Source: Sipunculus nudus
Lineage: Eukaryota; Annelida; Sipuncula; Golfingiida; Sipunculidae
Direction: 5' to 3'
DNA length: 64,000 bases
NCBI GenBank assembly: GCA_026874595.1
Contig: CM049308.1
Span: 955,001 to 1,019,000, forward strand
This document shows positions 1-11,800 of this stretch, one piece after another (the first letter of the stretch is position 1; each line of letters opens with the position of its first letter). The position numbers and the translations under genes are program-made. The notes under the pieces were generated by a model. It was not told the DNA's origin and did not search any database. It saw nothing but the letters and a program-made list of their open reading frames with translations.

Positions 1-1908
1 ACACCCTCTCTGTTTTCACATGTTCTAATACCAACAACCATGCACACTCTCTGTTTTCACATGTTCTAATACAAACAACCATGCACACCCTCTCTGTTTT
101 CACATGTTATAATACAAACAATCATGCACACCCTCTCTGTTTTCACATGTCCTAATACAAACAACCATGCACACCCTCTCTGTTTTCACATGTTCTAATA
201 CCAACAACCATGCACACTCTCTCTGTTTTCACATGTTCTAATACAAACAACCATGCACACCCTCTCTGTTTTCACATGTTATAATACAAGCAATCATGCA
301 CACTCTCTCTCTCTTTTCACATGTTATAATACAAACAACTATGCACACTCTCTCTGTTTTCACACGTTCTAATACAAACAACCATGCACACCCTCTCTGT
401 TTTCACATGTTATAATACCAACAACCATGCACACCCTCTCTGTTTTCACATGTTCTAATACAAACAACCATGCACACCCTCTCTGTTTTCACATGTTATA
501 ATACCAACAACCATGCACACCCTCTCTGTTTTCACATGTTATAATACAAACAACCATGCACACCCTCTCTGTTTTCACATGTTATAATACCAACAACCAT
601 GCACACTCTCTCTGTTTTCACATGTTATAATACAAACAACCATGCACACCCTCTCTGTTTTCACATGTTCTAATACAAACAACCATGCACACCCTCTCTG
701 TTTTCACATGTTATAATACAAACAACCATGCACACCCTCTCTGTTTTCACATGTTCTAATACAAACAACCATGCACACCCTCTCTGTTTTCACATGTTAT
801 AATACCAACAACCATGCACACCCTCTCTGTTTTCACATGTTATAATACAAACAACCATGCACACCCTCTCTGTTTTCACATGTTTTAATACCAACAACCA
901 TGCACACCCTCTCTGTTTTCACATGTTCTAATACAAACAACCATGCACACCCTCTCTGTTTTCACATGTCCTAATACAAACAACCATGCACACCCTCTCT
1001 GTTTTCACATGTTCTAATACCAACAACCATGCACACTCTCTCTGTTTTCACATGTTCTAATACAAACAACCATGCACACCCTCTCTGTTTTCACATGTTA
1101 TAATACCAACAACCCTGCACACCCTCTCTGTTTTCACATGTTCTAATACAAACAACCATGCACACCCTCTCTGTTTTCACATGTTATAATACCAACAACC
1201 ATGCACACCCTCTCTGTTTTCACATGTTATAATACAAACAACCATGCACACCCTCTCTGTTTTCACATGTTATAATACCAACAACCATGCACACCCTCTC
1301 TGTTTTCACATGTTCTAATACAAACAACCATGCACACCCTCTCTGTTTTCACATGTTCTAATACAAACAACCAGGCACACCCTCTCTGTTTTCACATGTT
1401 ATAATACCAACAACAATGCACACACTCTCTGTTTTCACATGTTATAATACAAACAATCATGCACACTCTCTCTGTTTTCACATGTTATAATACCAACAAC
1501 AATGCACACCCTCTCTGTTTTCACATGTTCTAATACAAACAACCATGCACACCCTCTCTGTTTTCACATTTTATAATACAAACAACCATGCACACCCTCT
1601 CTGTTTTCACATGTTCTAATACAAACAACCATGCACACCCTCTCTGTTTTCACATGTTATAATACCAACAACCATGCACACCCTCTCTGTTTTCACATGT
1701 TATAATACAAACAACCATGCACACCCTCTCTGTTTTCACATGTTATAATACCAACAACCATGCACACTCTCTCTATTTTCACATGTTTTAATACAAACAA
1801 CAATGCACACTCTCTCTATTTTCACATGTTATAATACAAATAACCATGCACACCCTCTCTTTTCACGTTATAATACAAACAACCATGCACACTCTCTCTA
1901 TTTTCACA
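1..1908. repeat. Minisatellite, 43-bp unit, about 44 copies
   Basis: Head-to-tail copies of a 43-bp unit built on GCACACCCTCTCTG, TTTTCACATGTT and TAATAC blocks. The copies differ mainly at two spots: TTCTAATA or TTATAATA, and ACCAACAAC or ACAAACAAC. The array is open at the window start, so its full length is unknown, and it decays near 1850-1908. It lies downstream of the last visible transporter exon, so it is probably in the next intron. No stable reading frame is maintained, since 43 is not a multiple of three. Confidence 0.97.
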
Positions 1909-2176
1909 AAGTATTCAAGGCACTTCAACAGTGCACATGAGCTGGCACCACACAAACAGGGTCCAACTTTGTAGTCAACATGAATCATGATGCTTGTTAA
2001 TTTCATTCAGGGGCTTTGCATGGCTAAGTAAACTGAGTGCCAGGCTGACATGAGCCCCCTGTATCGATTCAGTGTCTGGGCATATTCACCTGGCAGTGAT
2101 ATGAACATTAAAAGAAGCAGGGGCTCTGTATCTGGCTTAAAAAATGAGTGGCCTGTTAATACACTGATATACTTAC

Positions 2177-2323
2177 CAATGCTGGGAGAGCCAGATACCC
2201 AAACAAGGCCATGACAAGGACTACTTCTGCAGTTAAAAAGTAAGCAAACCCTGAGTTTATGGGATCAGAACTGAAGGCAATCACTGCAATGTTCGCAACT
2301 GCTGCCAATGATCCACCCATCCC
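2177..2323 (-). CDS. ENT exon e: TM5 end and TM6
   Basis: A 147-bp exon of 49 complete codons (phase 0 at both ends). It has an acceptor TTTTTTTACAG and a donor G|GTAAGT. The product begins GMGGSLAAVANIAVIAF and ends FGYLALPAL. It corresponds to human ENT1 from QGLAGFFASV through GYFITA to CYLGLPRL. The first part completes TM5, a short polar stretch (SSDPINSG) forms the loop, and FAYFLTAEVVLVMALFGYL is TM6. The family's Gly-rich TM5 turn (GxGxGG here) is kept. The next exon should begin the large cytoplasmic loop after TM6, and it is not in the 2.1 kb that remains. It is joined to exon d across the largest intron (24.3 kb), which holds the 44-bp minisatellite. Confidence 0.94.
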
Positions 2324-2840
2324 CTGTAAAAAAATGGATGAAAAAAATTGTCTTAACATAAGCATTGTCATAATATCAACTTCAGTCCATAATAACAACA
2401 TCACATCATCATTATTTCAAAATCATGTCATAACATCATCAATATTTTATAATATTGTTATGGAGTAGGAAAGTGCATATTTGTGACTTAACACATATTT
2501 CAAGGAATATTTCACATTTCATACTTCACAAATTTAAGCTCAGTTTCAGGCATGTCAGACTGAACAATGAATGACTTCTCATAATTGATGACACCCGACA
2601 ACCAGTCATCCGGTCACACACATATAGGCTTCTCTCCCAGTTTAATCAGAGAACAGTACACCAAACCATTAAGGTCTATTTTAAGTCTGTACAAACAGAA
2701 ATAGTGTCACAGAATGACTTATGTGTTTAGTCTTTATGAGGGAATGGTAGAACACAATTAAAACATGTTATTTTATGAGACTCCGCATGTGTATATAAGC
2801 ACTGTCCTCCAAATAGGACTTGTAGGTCAGTCTATAACTG
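2324..2840. other. Intron, no recognisable element
   Basis: Intronic sequence just upstream of exon e. It is AT-rich, with a CATCAT-rich patch at 2350-2440. A similar CATCAT-rich stretch lies at 3235-3290, on the far side of a possible LTR remnant. I see no reading frame or known repeat end in it. Confidence 0.6.
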
Positions 2841-2842
2841 GA

Positions 2843-3235
2843 TGTATGTCAGGTCAGACTTGGGATTTTCCATAATACTTTCATCCAGTAAAATCTGGCA
2901 AAACTTATTTAGTCAACTTATAACTCTGATGTAATTGTGACCTACTTTGAGTCATCCAATAAGGTTTAGCTTTTATGACGAAATGCAGAATATGGATATG
3001 TACGTCTCATATGTCACGTGAAAGCTCTGTAACAAAACTATCTGTAGTGCGCACTGAGAGTCAGAGTGAGTCAGGGAGGCTGGGCGGCTCTCTCAGAGAG
3101 AGAGACTGTCCCAGATCGCTTGCTATTGAATAAAGACTTCTATCATCAAACTGATCTTGGAACATTGTCTGCCACGCGCATCAGCACCTGTATATGATAC
3201 AGGTGGGGACATTCCCCGAACCCCACCATTGTATC
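2843..3235 (+). mobile_element. Possible solo or decayed LTR
   Basis: A tract with LTR-like layout: a TG-starting AT-rich part, a GA/CT-rich part near 3055-3110, a polyadenylation signal AATAAA at 3129-3134 followed by a CTTCTATCATC-type R region, and an end near 3200. After that comes a GC-rich inverted repeat, GGTGGGG against CCCCACC. Seven-base inverted arms CCTGTAT and ATACAGG also lie near 3186-3203. No internal gag-pol sequence or target duplication was identified, and the exact ends are a guess. It could equally be a piece of an unrelated transcribed repeat. Confidence 0.3.
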
Positions 3236-3589
3236 AATATTAACATCAGTTCATAATGTCAACATCAGATCATTATTCAACATCATGTCTTAGACAGGAT
3301 GTATTAAGGTATACCCACAATCCATCCGTTAAGTTATAAATCTGCTGCAATAACTCAGCAGGACCACGATGGCTTTACTTGTTTCTCAATATAAATACTT
3401 ACCATTAAATTATCTCATCCAAGTTTAATTGTAGGCAAAATCATTGCACATTTAATGAGGTAAAAGGTCACCAGACTTCTGATGAAACTCAACAGAAATA
3501 CTAAATGGCTTTGTTTTTAGTACCTGCATGTAAAAACCGATATATGTCTCCCCCATAGGCAATCACAAAATATGAGGTGAAAAATATGT

Positions 3590-4470
3590 ACAATCTCCAA
3601 AGTTACGGTGTTTCGGAAAAAACATACAAATCTACTGATGTGATCTTTAGGTCTGTGAAGGTCACCAGCTTTCATACTTCTCTGAAAATGTGATCAAAAG
3701 AACTTGTGTCAAGATATGCCAGTACAATACTTTGATGTTATGATGGCCACAATGATTCTGTGCTTCAGCAGCAATGACTTTGAAGATGCGAGACAAGGTT
3801 ACCAGTTTTTGAGCTCATCAGAGAACATGGAGGATACAACAGGTGTCAAATTTGAGAAATAAATCTTCCATACTTGGAAAGTTATGTGGGTCACAATGAT
3901 CCTAGAATCAGGCAGAAATGACCTTGAAGATAAAGGTCAAGGTCACCAGTACTTGAACTCTTCTCAGAACTCAGTAAACAACCTGTGTTTCAAATTTGAG
4001 GGGAAAATATGCACTACTTCATAAGTTATGGGATTCACAAAAAATTTTACATTTCGGCAGATTTGACCTCGAAGATCTAGGCTTTAACACATCCAAGATA
4101 TTGGTTAAAACAATTTGTGTGCCAATTTTGAGGACAAAAAGTGCAATACTTCAAAAGTTATGGAGGTAACAATAATACTAGAATTGTGCAAATTTTGATC
4201 AAGGTCACTGCAAGAACTCAATGAAAACAACTTAAATGTGATGAATTTGATGGGAAAGACATGCAATACTTCATAAGTCATTGTGTTCACAAGCCATCTT
4301 AGAGACAATGAACTAAAATTTGGCTTGTTTGACCTTGACTGTTCAACCTTGAAGATCCTGCTCAAGGACCAGTTTTTTTAATTTTACTGCGATTTTGGTG
4401 GGAACAATGTGTTACAAATTTGAGGAGAATATATGTGGCCCTTCCAAAGTTACTGGGTTCACAAGATATC
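3590..4470. repeat. Degenerate tandem repeat, about 142-bp period
   Basis: About six diverged units, each with a GAAGAT..AAGGTCACCAG block followed by an AAATTTGAGG block and a TACTTC..AAGTTATG block. The AAGGTCACCAG-like motif recurs near 3657, 3797, 3940, 4201 and 4363. The design (tandem core of diverged units in intronic DNA) is like the core of the H2 elements elsewhere in this window, but the sequence family is different. No ends were found. An apparent minus-strand reading frame across 4105-4365 is not conserved between units and is not called. Confidence 0.6.
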
Positions 4471-4480
4471 CTACAGACGA

Positions 4481-5152
4481 CTACTGATAATGACAGACAA
4501 TGGCACTGATAACAGCAGGTCTCCCCTTTGGGGAAGTGGGGGGTTGGGGGGTTGGGAGAGACATAATTATTCAATACAATATCTCACCAAAGTTTGAATT
4601 CTGGCAACACCCATGGATTTCAACCATGATAATAATTCATACATTGGGTCTAGACCTGAATTTCATGTTCAAAAATTCATATAAAACCTCTTTCATAATG
4701 ATTTAGTGTGTATAATAATTTCTACTAGGGAAATTTAGGCTGCCATTGATGAAAATTCTATTTTTCCCATTTCTCAAGAACAACTGGTAACCATGATAAT
4801 TAATTGGTCAAACATTTTGTCATGATTTTCACAAGTTTTCATGATAAAAGATTCTTATTATATAATATTTACAGTTAAGTGTGCATTTTGATTTTTATAT
4901 TCAAATTAGAGCCACCACTGATAAATATTCTACTTTTTTCAATATCTAAAGAATTAACTATGTTAATCGGTCAAACAGTCCTAGATTTTTCTGGTCAAAG
5001 ATTCATTTAATACCACATTTACAACAGTTTAATGTGTAATTTAATTTTTATATGCATATTATGGCCTCCATTCACGGAAATTCTTCTTCCTTATCATATA
5101 TAAATGTTGAGGTTTTATTTTTTTAATATAAAAATGGGGTTGCAAGTGATAA
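4481..5152. other. AT-rich intron with a G-quadruplex motif
   Basis: Mostly AT-rich sequence, with a short degenerate duplication of a GAAAATTCTA..TTTTTC type around 4750 and 4925. At 4530-4557 the plus strand carries four runs of three to six G separated by two to three bases, a standard quadruplex pattern. Nothing coding is seen. Confidence 0.5.
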
Positions 5153-5206
5153 CAAGGGACCCATGGGTCACTGTGCTCAGCAGAAGTTGACCTTGAAGGT
5201 AAAAAT

Positions 5207-5452
5207 TTAAAATAATATCAAACAGAGATATAGTGTAAGAGGAAGAAGTAATATAGGCCATGGTTGGTTTACATGATTGGTTTGTATTGATGAGCAAGAA
5301 ATTGTTCCAAATAATATTTTGTGACCTGACCATGTGTTTCCTAATGTTGAAACTGAAGCATGTGAGCAGTTTGTGGACAAATGATCTGTACTATTACCAT
5401 GATCATTAGTTGGCTTTTTGATTAACTGCTGACATTTCAGTAGTTTACACAT
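5207..5452 (-). pseudogene. AP-endonuclease remnant inside H1 copy 1
   Basis: Minus-strand translation reads LLKCQQLIKKPTNDHGNST, and then VSTLGNTWSGHKILFGTI. This matches the second half of the APE-type endonuclease found in LINEs, where PTxxxxxxIDLVFTN and a WSDHxx motif are typical. The catalytic Asp of SDH is Gly here, and the IDLVFTN part is degraded to TDHLSTN, so it is dead. It sits only about 50 bp from the element terminus, with its C-terminal end facing that terminus. The same fragment recurs in the copies at 23778 and 42545. Confidence 0.7.
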
Positions 5453-5500
5453 TTGTTCAATTGAATCTATTTTTTTGTATAATTTATATTATTAAATATA

Positions 5501-6319
5501 CAGTAGAGCGCCGTTTTTCCGAAAGCGTCGGGGGACAAGCTTTTTGTTCGTAAAAACGAACATTCGGAAATGCGGACAAGGGTCCAGCGGCAAGTTAGTA
5601 CGACAGTTAATGATTAACTTAATGCCATTTTACCTGAGGAACACGGTGTTTCTTTTCGATATTCGTAATTGACGACCCGGACATATAAAAGATATTTGAT
5701 AATTGCTGAGCATAATTGGCAAGGATTAGTCTAACCTGCTTTAAGGATACGTGCGTGCTCTTTTTTTTCATCAAGTTCGCTGGAGGGAAAGGTAAAAAGA
5801 CATAGCCAAGGAACACGGTGTTTCTTATCGATCTACGTTATTGAAGACCGGGACATATAAAAGCTGCTCGAGCACAAGCGATTAATGAATTATACCTAAT
5901 CAGTTGTGGTGCGAGTTAACTGTATAGTTATTTGGTATGACATCTTGTCCCAAGCCGATGAACTATGCTTGCTTGAGTACAAACGAGATGTGGTTGATAA
6001 CACACAAGTGCTCTTGAATAAACTGCTCAGTCGCTTGCTAGGGGTACAGGGGGCTGACCGTCGGGGGGCTAGCTGTAGTTTTCAAACCTTTGCCCCAGCG
6101 ACAACATCGGCCCAGAACTAATTAATTAGGGTCACCACTGGGCTTACCACATAGCTGCAGGCCTTGTGACTCAATACTCACAAATAACAATACTCATTAT
6201 AGGTTTTTGCATACTTGAAATATATTTCGGAAATACGCATAAATTTTTGGTTCCCGATTTAAATTTTCGGAAAAACGAATTTTCAGAAATTTGGCATTCG
6301 GAAATACGGTGCTGTACTG
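5501..6319. mobile_element. Pogo-like MITE (819 bp) with TA target duplication
   Basis: Terminal inverted repeats start CAGTAGAGCGCCGTTTTTCC on the left and CAGTACAGCACCGTATTTCC on the right (read inward), flanked by TA on each side. CAGTA-starting ends with an internal TTCCGAA are typical of pogo/Tigger-type Tc1-mariner elements. The two other copies of the host repeat in this window lack the insert and show a single TATA join, confirming the boundaries. An internal tandem duplication (5637-5690 and 5809-5865, both with AACACGGTGTTTCTT and ACATATAAAAG) is present. The reading frames inside show no transposase similarity, so it is non-autonomous. Confidence 0.88.
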
Positions 6320-7663
6320 TATATGTATTTTTTTATTAAATGTATACAGTTGAAATATAACTTATTAACAACATAAAACAGGGCAAACAAAGCCTGATCT
6401 CAAATTCTGCTGAGGCAGGAAAATAATGAACAAATGTTTGTATTAAATCCTCATTTTTTTATCACATCAATTTTTTTTAAATTTAATTTTATATTTCTAT
6501 ACATTTCCAATATAACATATATATCTGAATATAAAAGTTAATTCATAATTCTCAATTGCATCATCATAAATCTCAATCTTGTCAGATAACACCACATCAT
6601 GCATAGAAATGTTTATTTTTACCACAAAAATATATCTTTTAAATCTGCAAAACAATAAATATCTAAAAATAATACTTGATTTAGATTTCACAATTTTTAA
6701 TTTTGTCTTTATTTATCCATAATGTGCTTCATATTTTATTAATTTAAGCATACTGATGGGTTCAATTATATTTGTTAAAATCATTTAAAAGAAAATTGAT
6801 TTCTTTAAACATACTACATTACACAACATTGCATCTTCTGGATTACACCTTGAATTACTTTTTCAAGGAAAGTTTTTGCATATCCGAGTGGAAACAGCAT
6901 CTCCCCCAGTGACTGTAACAAATCAGAAACCCTGGCATAGCTGACCTCCAGTGACCTGGAGTGGGACCCTGCATCTGTAATCTGTCATCAAAGCAAATGA
7001 CTACAAAAGAGCCTCAAGAAAAAAATCAATAACTAGCTTAATTTTTAAGCTTTTATTTTCAAATTTCAGATTTAAACAAATTAAATATTTATGTTTACAT
7101 GCTGTGGAAATTAAATCAATGGTACTTACAGGAAAAAAACGTGCCATGGTCAAAGTTGGGCAAAATTTAGGGTACTGATTTTATTTTTATGCTAATAACT
7201 TAAAAATTTACAAAATTCAGATCTAATATTGGGTAAACAATTGAATCTTAATTGAACATAGTTATATACTTGGGAAAATAGACTCTAGTTTCAAAATTGT
7301 TCATGTTAAGTGAGTAAATATTTTTCTTGATTTTTTACAAAGTCCATTATGTTCGGGCCCATTACTTAAAAAATTTATATAATACAGACTCAATTTCTGG
7401 CATGTACATAGGAACTATATAGAGGAATATTAATGGTAAATATGAGGAAAAACAGATGAGTGGTTTTGATATTAGGCAGTCCTGAAGTGTGAAAATAGGA
7501 TTTAATAAAAAATTGAGGTTTTTCCTTTATTTATCAAAGGAACGAAGTCGCAAAGACCCAGTTTTCCGTTTGATAGGAGATCTTGGGGACATCTAACATT
7601 ATGCTGAATTTTGGATTCCTAGGTCTTAAGGTTTCAAAACGTGCCACATCTATGGACGGACAT

Positions 7664-8381
7664 TTAATGGCAAAAAAAATTTGCTCATGGTCATCCGAGG
7701 ACAACAAACTTAAATCATATCAGTGGATCCCTATTGTTAAAGAGAAGATTTCAACTTGTTTCCATTCAAACACGAACTTATTTGGCACGCATGACGCAAT
7801 GTATTTGAGGCAGACCAAGTTGATGATATCGTTTTTATTCCAAGTAGAACATAAAGCGATGTGTACTGGGCTGCGTGTTAGGCCTGCCTAACCCAATGGT
7901 CCAGCAATACCCTTTCTCTTTCCCAGGCAAAGTGACATCACAAACATTTCATCACAATAATCTTTTCTGATTGGTTGCAAATATGATAATATAATGTTTT
8001 CCTTTAGGCTCGGCTTCACCCATGACCTGCCCTGTTGTAACATTTGTTCTACAGCCTAATATGCTGTGAGCTGTCCTGTATGTCTATCAAAATATTTCAG
8101 GTTTTCCCCATAACTGATGTCATTTAATTATTTCTAGCGACCATCCTAAATATATTCACGTTTGTTACAGAGACCCATTGATCCAGTAACTGGTTATTAT
8201 ATTTTCCTTCCTACACTTGTGTCCTGAACTCACTGTCAGTTCATATACACTATGAATTCTCAAAATCAGTTCTATGGGATTCTTACCTATGCTTGCATAA
8301 ACGCACTTCCATATTTTATAACAATATGGACAGATGTAATGTCCACAAATTCTGTCAGATCTAAACTAATACCGGATACAA
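7664..8381. other. Intron, no recognisable element
   Basis: Follows the truncated end of H1 copy 1. It includes a stretch open on the plus strand (to about 7891) that I cannot relate to any family. The early part of that frame lies in H1 sequence, so it is not called as a gene. Confidence 0.5.
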
Positions 8382-8650
8382 AGCAGTTACTGAGCAGCTC
8401 AGCACAAGTGCTGCTAACAAGTTCCCAGCAGTTACTGAGCAGCTCAGCACAAGTGCTGCTAACAAGTTCCCAGCAGTTACTGAGTAGCTCAGCACAAATG
8501 CTGCTAACAAGTTCCCAGCAGTTACTGAGCAGCTCAGCACAAGTGCTGCTAACAAGTTCCCAGCAGTTACTGAGCAGCTCAGCACAAGTGCTGCTAACAA
8601 ATTCCCAGCAGTTACTGAGCAGCTCAGCACAAGTGCTGCTAACAAGTTCC
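8382..8650. repeat. Minisatellite, 45-bp unit, six copies
   Basis: Six nearly identical copies of a 45-bp unit containing CAGCAGTTACTGAGCAGCTC and AGCACAAGTGCTGCTAACAAG. Because 45 is a multiple of three, reading frames stay open on both strands (for example repeated LLSSSAQVLLTSSQQ on plus), but these are repeat artefacts. The unit contains the short inverted repeat AGCAC/GTGCT. Confidence 0.97.
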
Positions 8651-8863
8651 ATCTGATTTCTAAAAATCTCTCTGAACAATACCTGAAAAGAGTCACACAA
8701 CTATTCAATAACCATGAATGTATTTTTCTCTTCTCTCTGTTCTGCTGTAGTTTATTCTGTCATGAAGATGTTTTAAAAATTCTCTTAACAATAATAAATA
8801 TACAATAAATATATAAATCTTTTGCACAGCATTACATTATCATCATTTGGTTACAATGCACTA

Positions 8864-11800
8864 TATGGCTTGTTGCACCATCTACAAATACTTTTATCCC
8901 TTGGGACATGGCTTGTTGCACCAACTGCAATTATTCTTTTCCCTCTGAACATGGCTTGTGGCACCAACTACAAATACATTTTATCTCTCTGAACATGGCT
9001 TGTGGCACCATCTACAAATACTTTTTATCCCTCTGAACATGGCTTGTGGCACCATCTACAAATACTTTTTATCTCTCTGAACAGGGCTTGTGGCACAATC
9101 TACAAATACTTTTTATCCCTCTGAACATGGCTTGTGGCACAAACTACAAATACTTTTAATCTCTCTGAACATGGCTTGTGGCACAAACTACAAATACTTT
9201 TTATCTCTCTGAACAGGGCTTGTGGCACAATCTACAAATACTTTTTATCCCTCTGAACATGGCTTGTGGCACAAACTACAAATACTTTTAATCTCTCTGA
9301 ACATGGCTTGTGGCACAAACTACAAATACTTTTTATCTCTCTGAACATGGCTTATGGCACCATCTACAAATACTTTTTATCTCTCTGAACATGGCTTATG
9401 GCACAAACTACAAATACTTTTTATCTCTCTGAACATGGCTTATGGCACAAACTACAAATACTTTTTATCTCTCTGAACATGGCTTGTGGCACCATCTACA
9501 AATACTTTTTATCTCTCTGAACATGGCTTGTGGCACAAACTACAAATACATTTTATCTCTCTGAACATGGCTTGTGGCACAAACTACAAATACTTTTTAT
9601 CTCTCTGAACATGGCTTATGGCACCATCTACAAATACTTTTTATCTCTCTGAACATGGCTTATGGCACCATCTACAAATACTTTTTATCTCTCTGAACAT
9701 GGCTTATGGCACCATCTACAAATACTTTTTATCTCTCTGAACATGGCTTATGGCACCATCTACAAATACTTTTTATCTCTCTGAACATGGCTTATGGCAC
9801 CATCTACAAATACTTTTTATCTCTCTGAACATGGCTTATGGCACAAACTACAAATACTTTTTATCTCTCTGAACATGGCTTGTGGCACCATCTACAAATA
9901 CTTTTTATCTCTCTGAACATGGCTTGTGGCACAAACTACAAATACATTTTATCTCTCTGAACATGGCTTGTGGCACCAACTACAAATACTTTTAATCCCT
10001 CTGAACATGGCTTGTGGCACCATCTACAAATACTTTTTATCCCTCTGAACATGGCTTGTGGCACAAACTACAAATACTTTTTATCTCTCTGAACATGGCT
10101 TATGGCACCATCTACAAATACTTTTTATCTCTCTGAACATGGCTTATGGCACAAACTACAAATACTTTTTATCCCTCTGAACATGGCTTATGGCACCATC
10201 TACAAATACTTTTTATCTCTCTGAACATGGCTTATGGCACAAACTACAAATACTTTTAATCCCTCTGAACATGGCTTGTGGCACCATCTACAAATACTTT
10301 TTATCCCTCTGAACATGGCTTGTGGCACAAACTACAAATACTTTTTATCTCTCTGAACATGGCTTATGGCACAAACTACAAATACTTTTTATCTCTCTGA
10401 ACATGGCTTATGGCACAAACTACAAATACATTTTATCTCTCTGAACATGGCTTGTGGCACAAACTACAAATACTTTTTATCTCTCTGAACATGGCTTATG
10501 GCACCATCTACAAATACTTTTTATCTCTCTGAACATGGCTTATGGCACCATCTACAAATACTTTTTATCTCTCTGAACATGGCTTATGGCACCATCTACA
10601 AATACTTTTTATCTCTCTGAACATGGCTTATGGCACCATCTACAAATACTTTTTATCTCTCTGAACATGGCTTATGGCACAAACTACAAATACTTTTTAT
10701 CTCTCTGAACATGGCTTGTGGCACCATCTACAAATACTTTTTATCTCTCTGAACATGGCTTGTGGCACAAACTACAAATACATTTTATCTCTCTGAACAT
10801 GGCTTGTGGCACCAACTACAAATACTTTTAATCCCTCTGAACATGGCTTGTGGCACCATCTACAAATACTTTTTATCCCTCTGAACATGGCTTGTGGCAC
10901 AAACTACAAATACTTTTTATCTCTCTGAACATGGCTTATGGCACCATCTACAAATACTTTTTATCTCTCTGAACATGGCTTATGGCACAAACTACAAATA
11001 CTTTTTATCCCTCTGAACATGGCTTATGGCACCATCTACAAATACTTTTTATCCCTCTGAACATGGCTTGTGGCACAAACTACAAATACTTTTTATCTCT
11101 CTGAACATGGCTTATGGCACCATCTACAAATACTTTTTATCCCTCTGAACATGGCTTGTGGCACAAACTACAAATACTTTTTATCTCTCTGAACAGGGCT
11201 TGTGGCACCATCTACGAATACTTTTTATCCCTCTGAACATGGCTTGTGGCACCATCTACAAATACTTTTTATCCCACTGAACATGGCTTGAGGCACCATC
11301 TACAAATACTTTTTATCCCTCTGAACATGGCTTATGGCACCATCTACAAATACTTTTTATCTCTCTGAACATGGCTTGTGGCACCATCTACAATTACAAT
11401 GTACTTTTTATCCCTCTGAACATGGCTTGAGGCACAATCTACGAATACTTTTTATCCCTCTGAACATGGCTTGAGGCACCATCTACAAATACTTTTTATC
11501 CCTCTGAACATGGCTTGTGGCACAAACTACAAATACTTTTTATCCCACTGAACATGGCTTGTGGCACCATCTACAAATACTTTTTATCCCACTGAACATG
11601 GCTTGAGGCACCATCTACAAATACTTTTTATCCCTCTGAACATGGCTTATGGCACCATCTACAAATACTTTTTATCTCTCTGAACATGGCTTGTGGCACC
11701 ATCTACAATTACAATGTACTTTTTATCCCTCTGAACATGGCTTGAGGCACAATCTACGAATACTTTTTATCCCTCTGAACATGGCTTGAGGCACCATCTA

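Larger units (their letters stand above)
5153..7663 (-). mobile_element. H1 Helitron-like element, copy 1, right end lost, with pogo MITE inside
   Basis: Starts with the H1 plus-side terminus (CAAGGGACCCATGGGTCAC at 5153-5171). It is collinear with the full copies at 23778-25693 and 42545-44481. That includes an endonuclease remnant on the minus strand (about 5207-5452, with PTNDHGN and a damaged TWSGHK site) and the AACGTGCCA..TCAAAGTTGGG block. The copy stops after a single GGACGGACA at about 7655, where the others carry ACGG repeats and the terminal hairpin, so this end is truncated. It is interrupted at 5501-6319 by a separate pogo-like MITE. The sense strand is inferred to be minus, from the endonuclease remnant. 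Confidence 0.75.

Noticed and set aside
1-1908. CRISPR-like regular repeats
   Set aside because: Units are contiguous with no unique spacers; a eukaryotic minisatellite.
8252-8708. Overlapping frames of 115-137 residues on both strands
   Set aside because: Product of the 45-bp minisatellite, whose unit length is a multiple of three.
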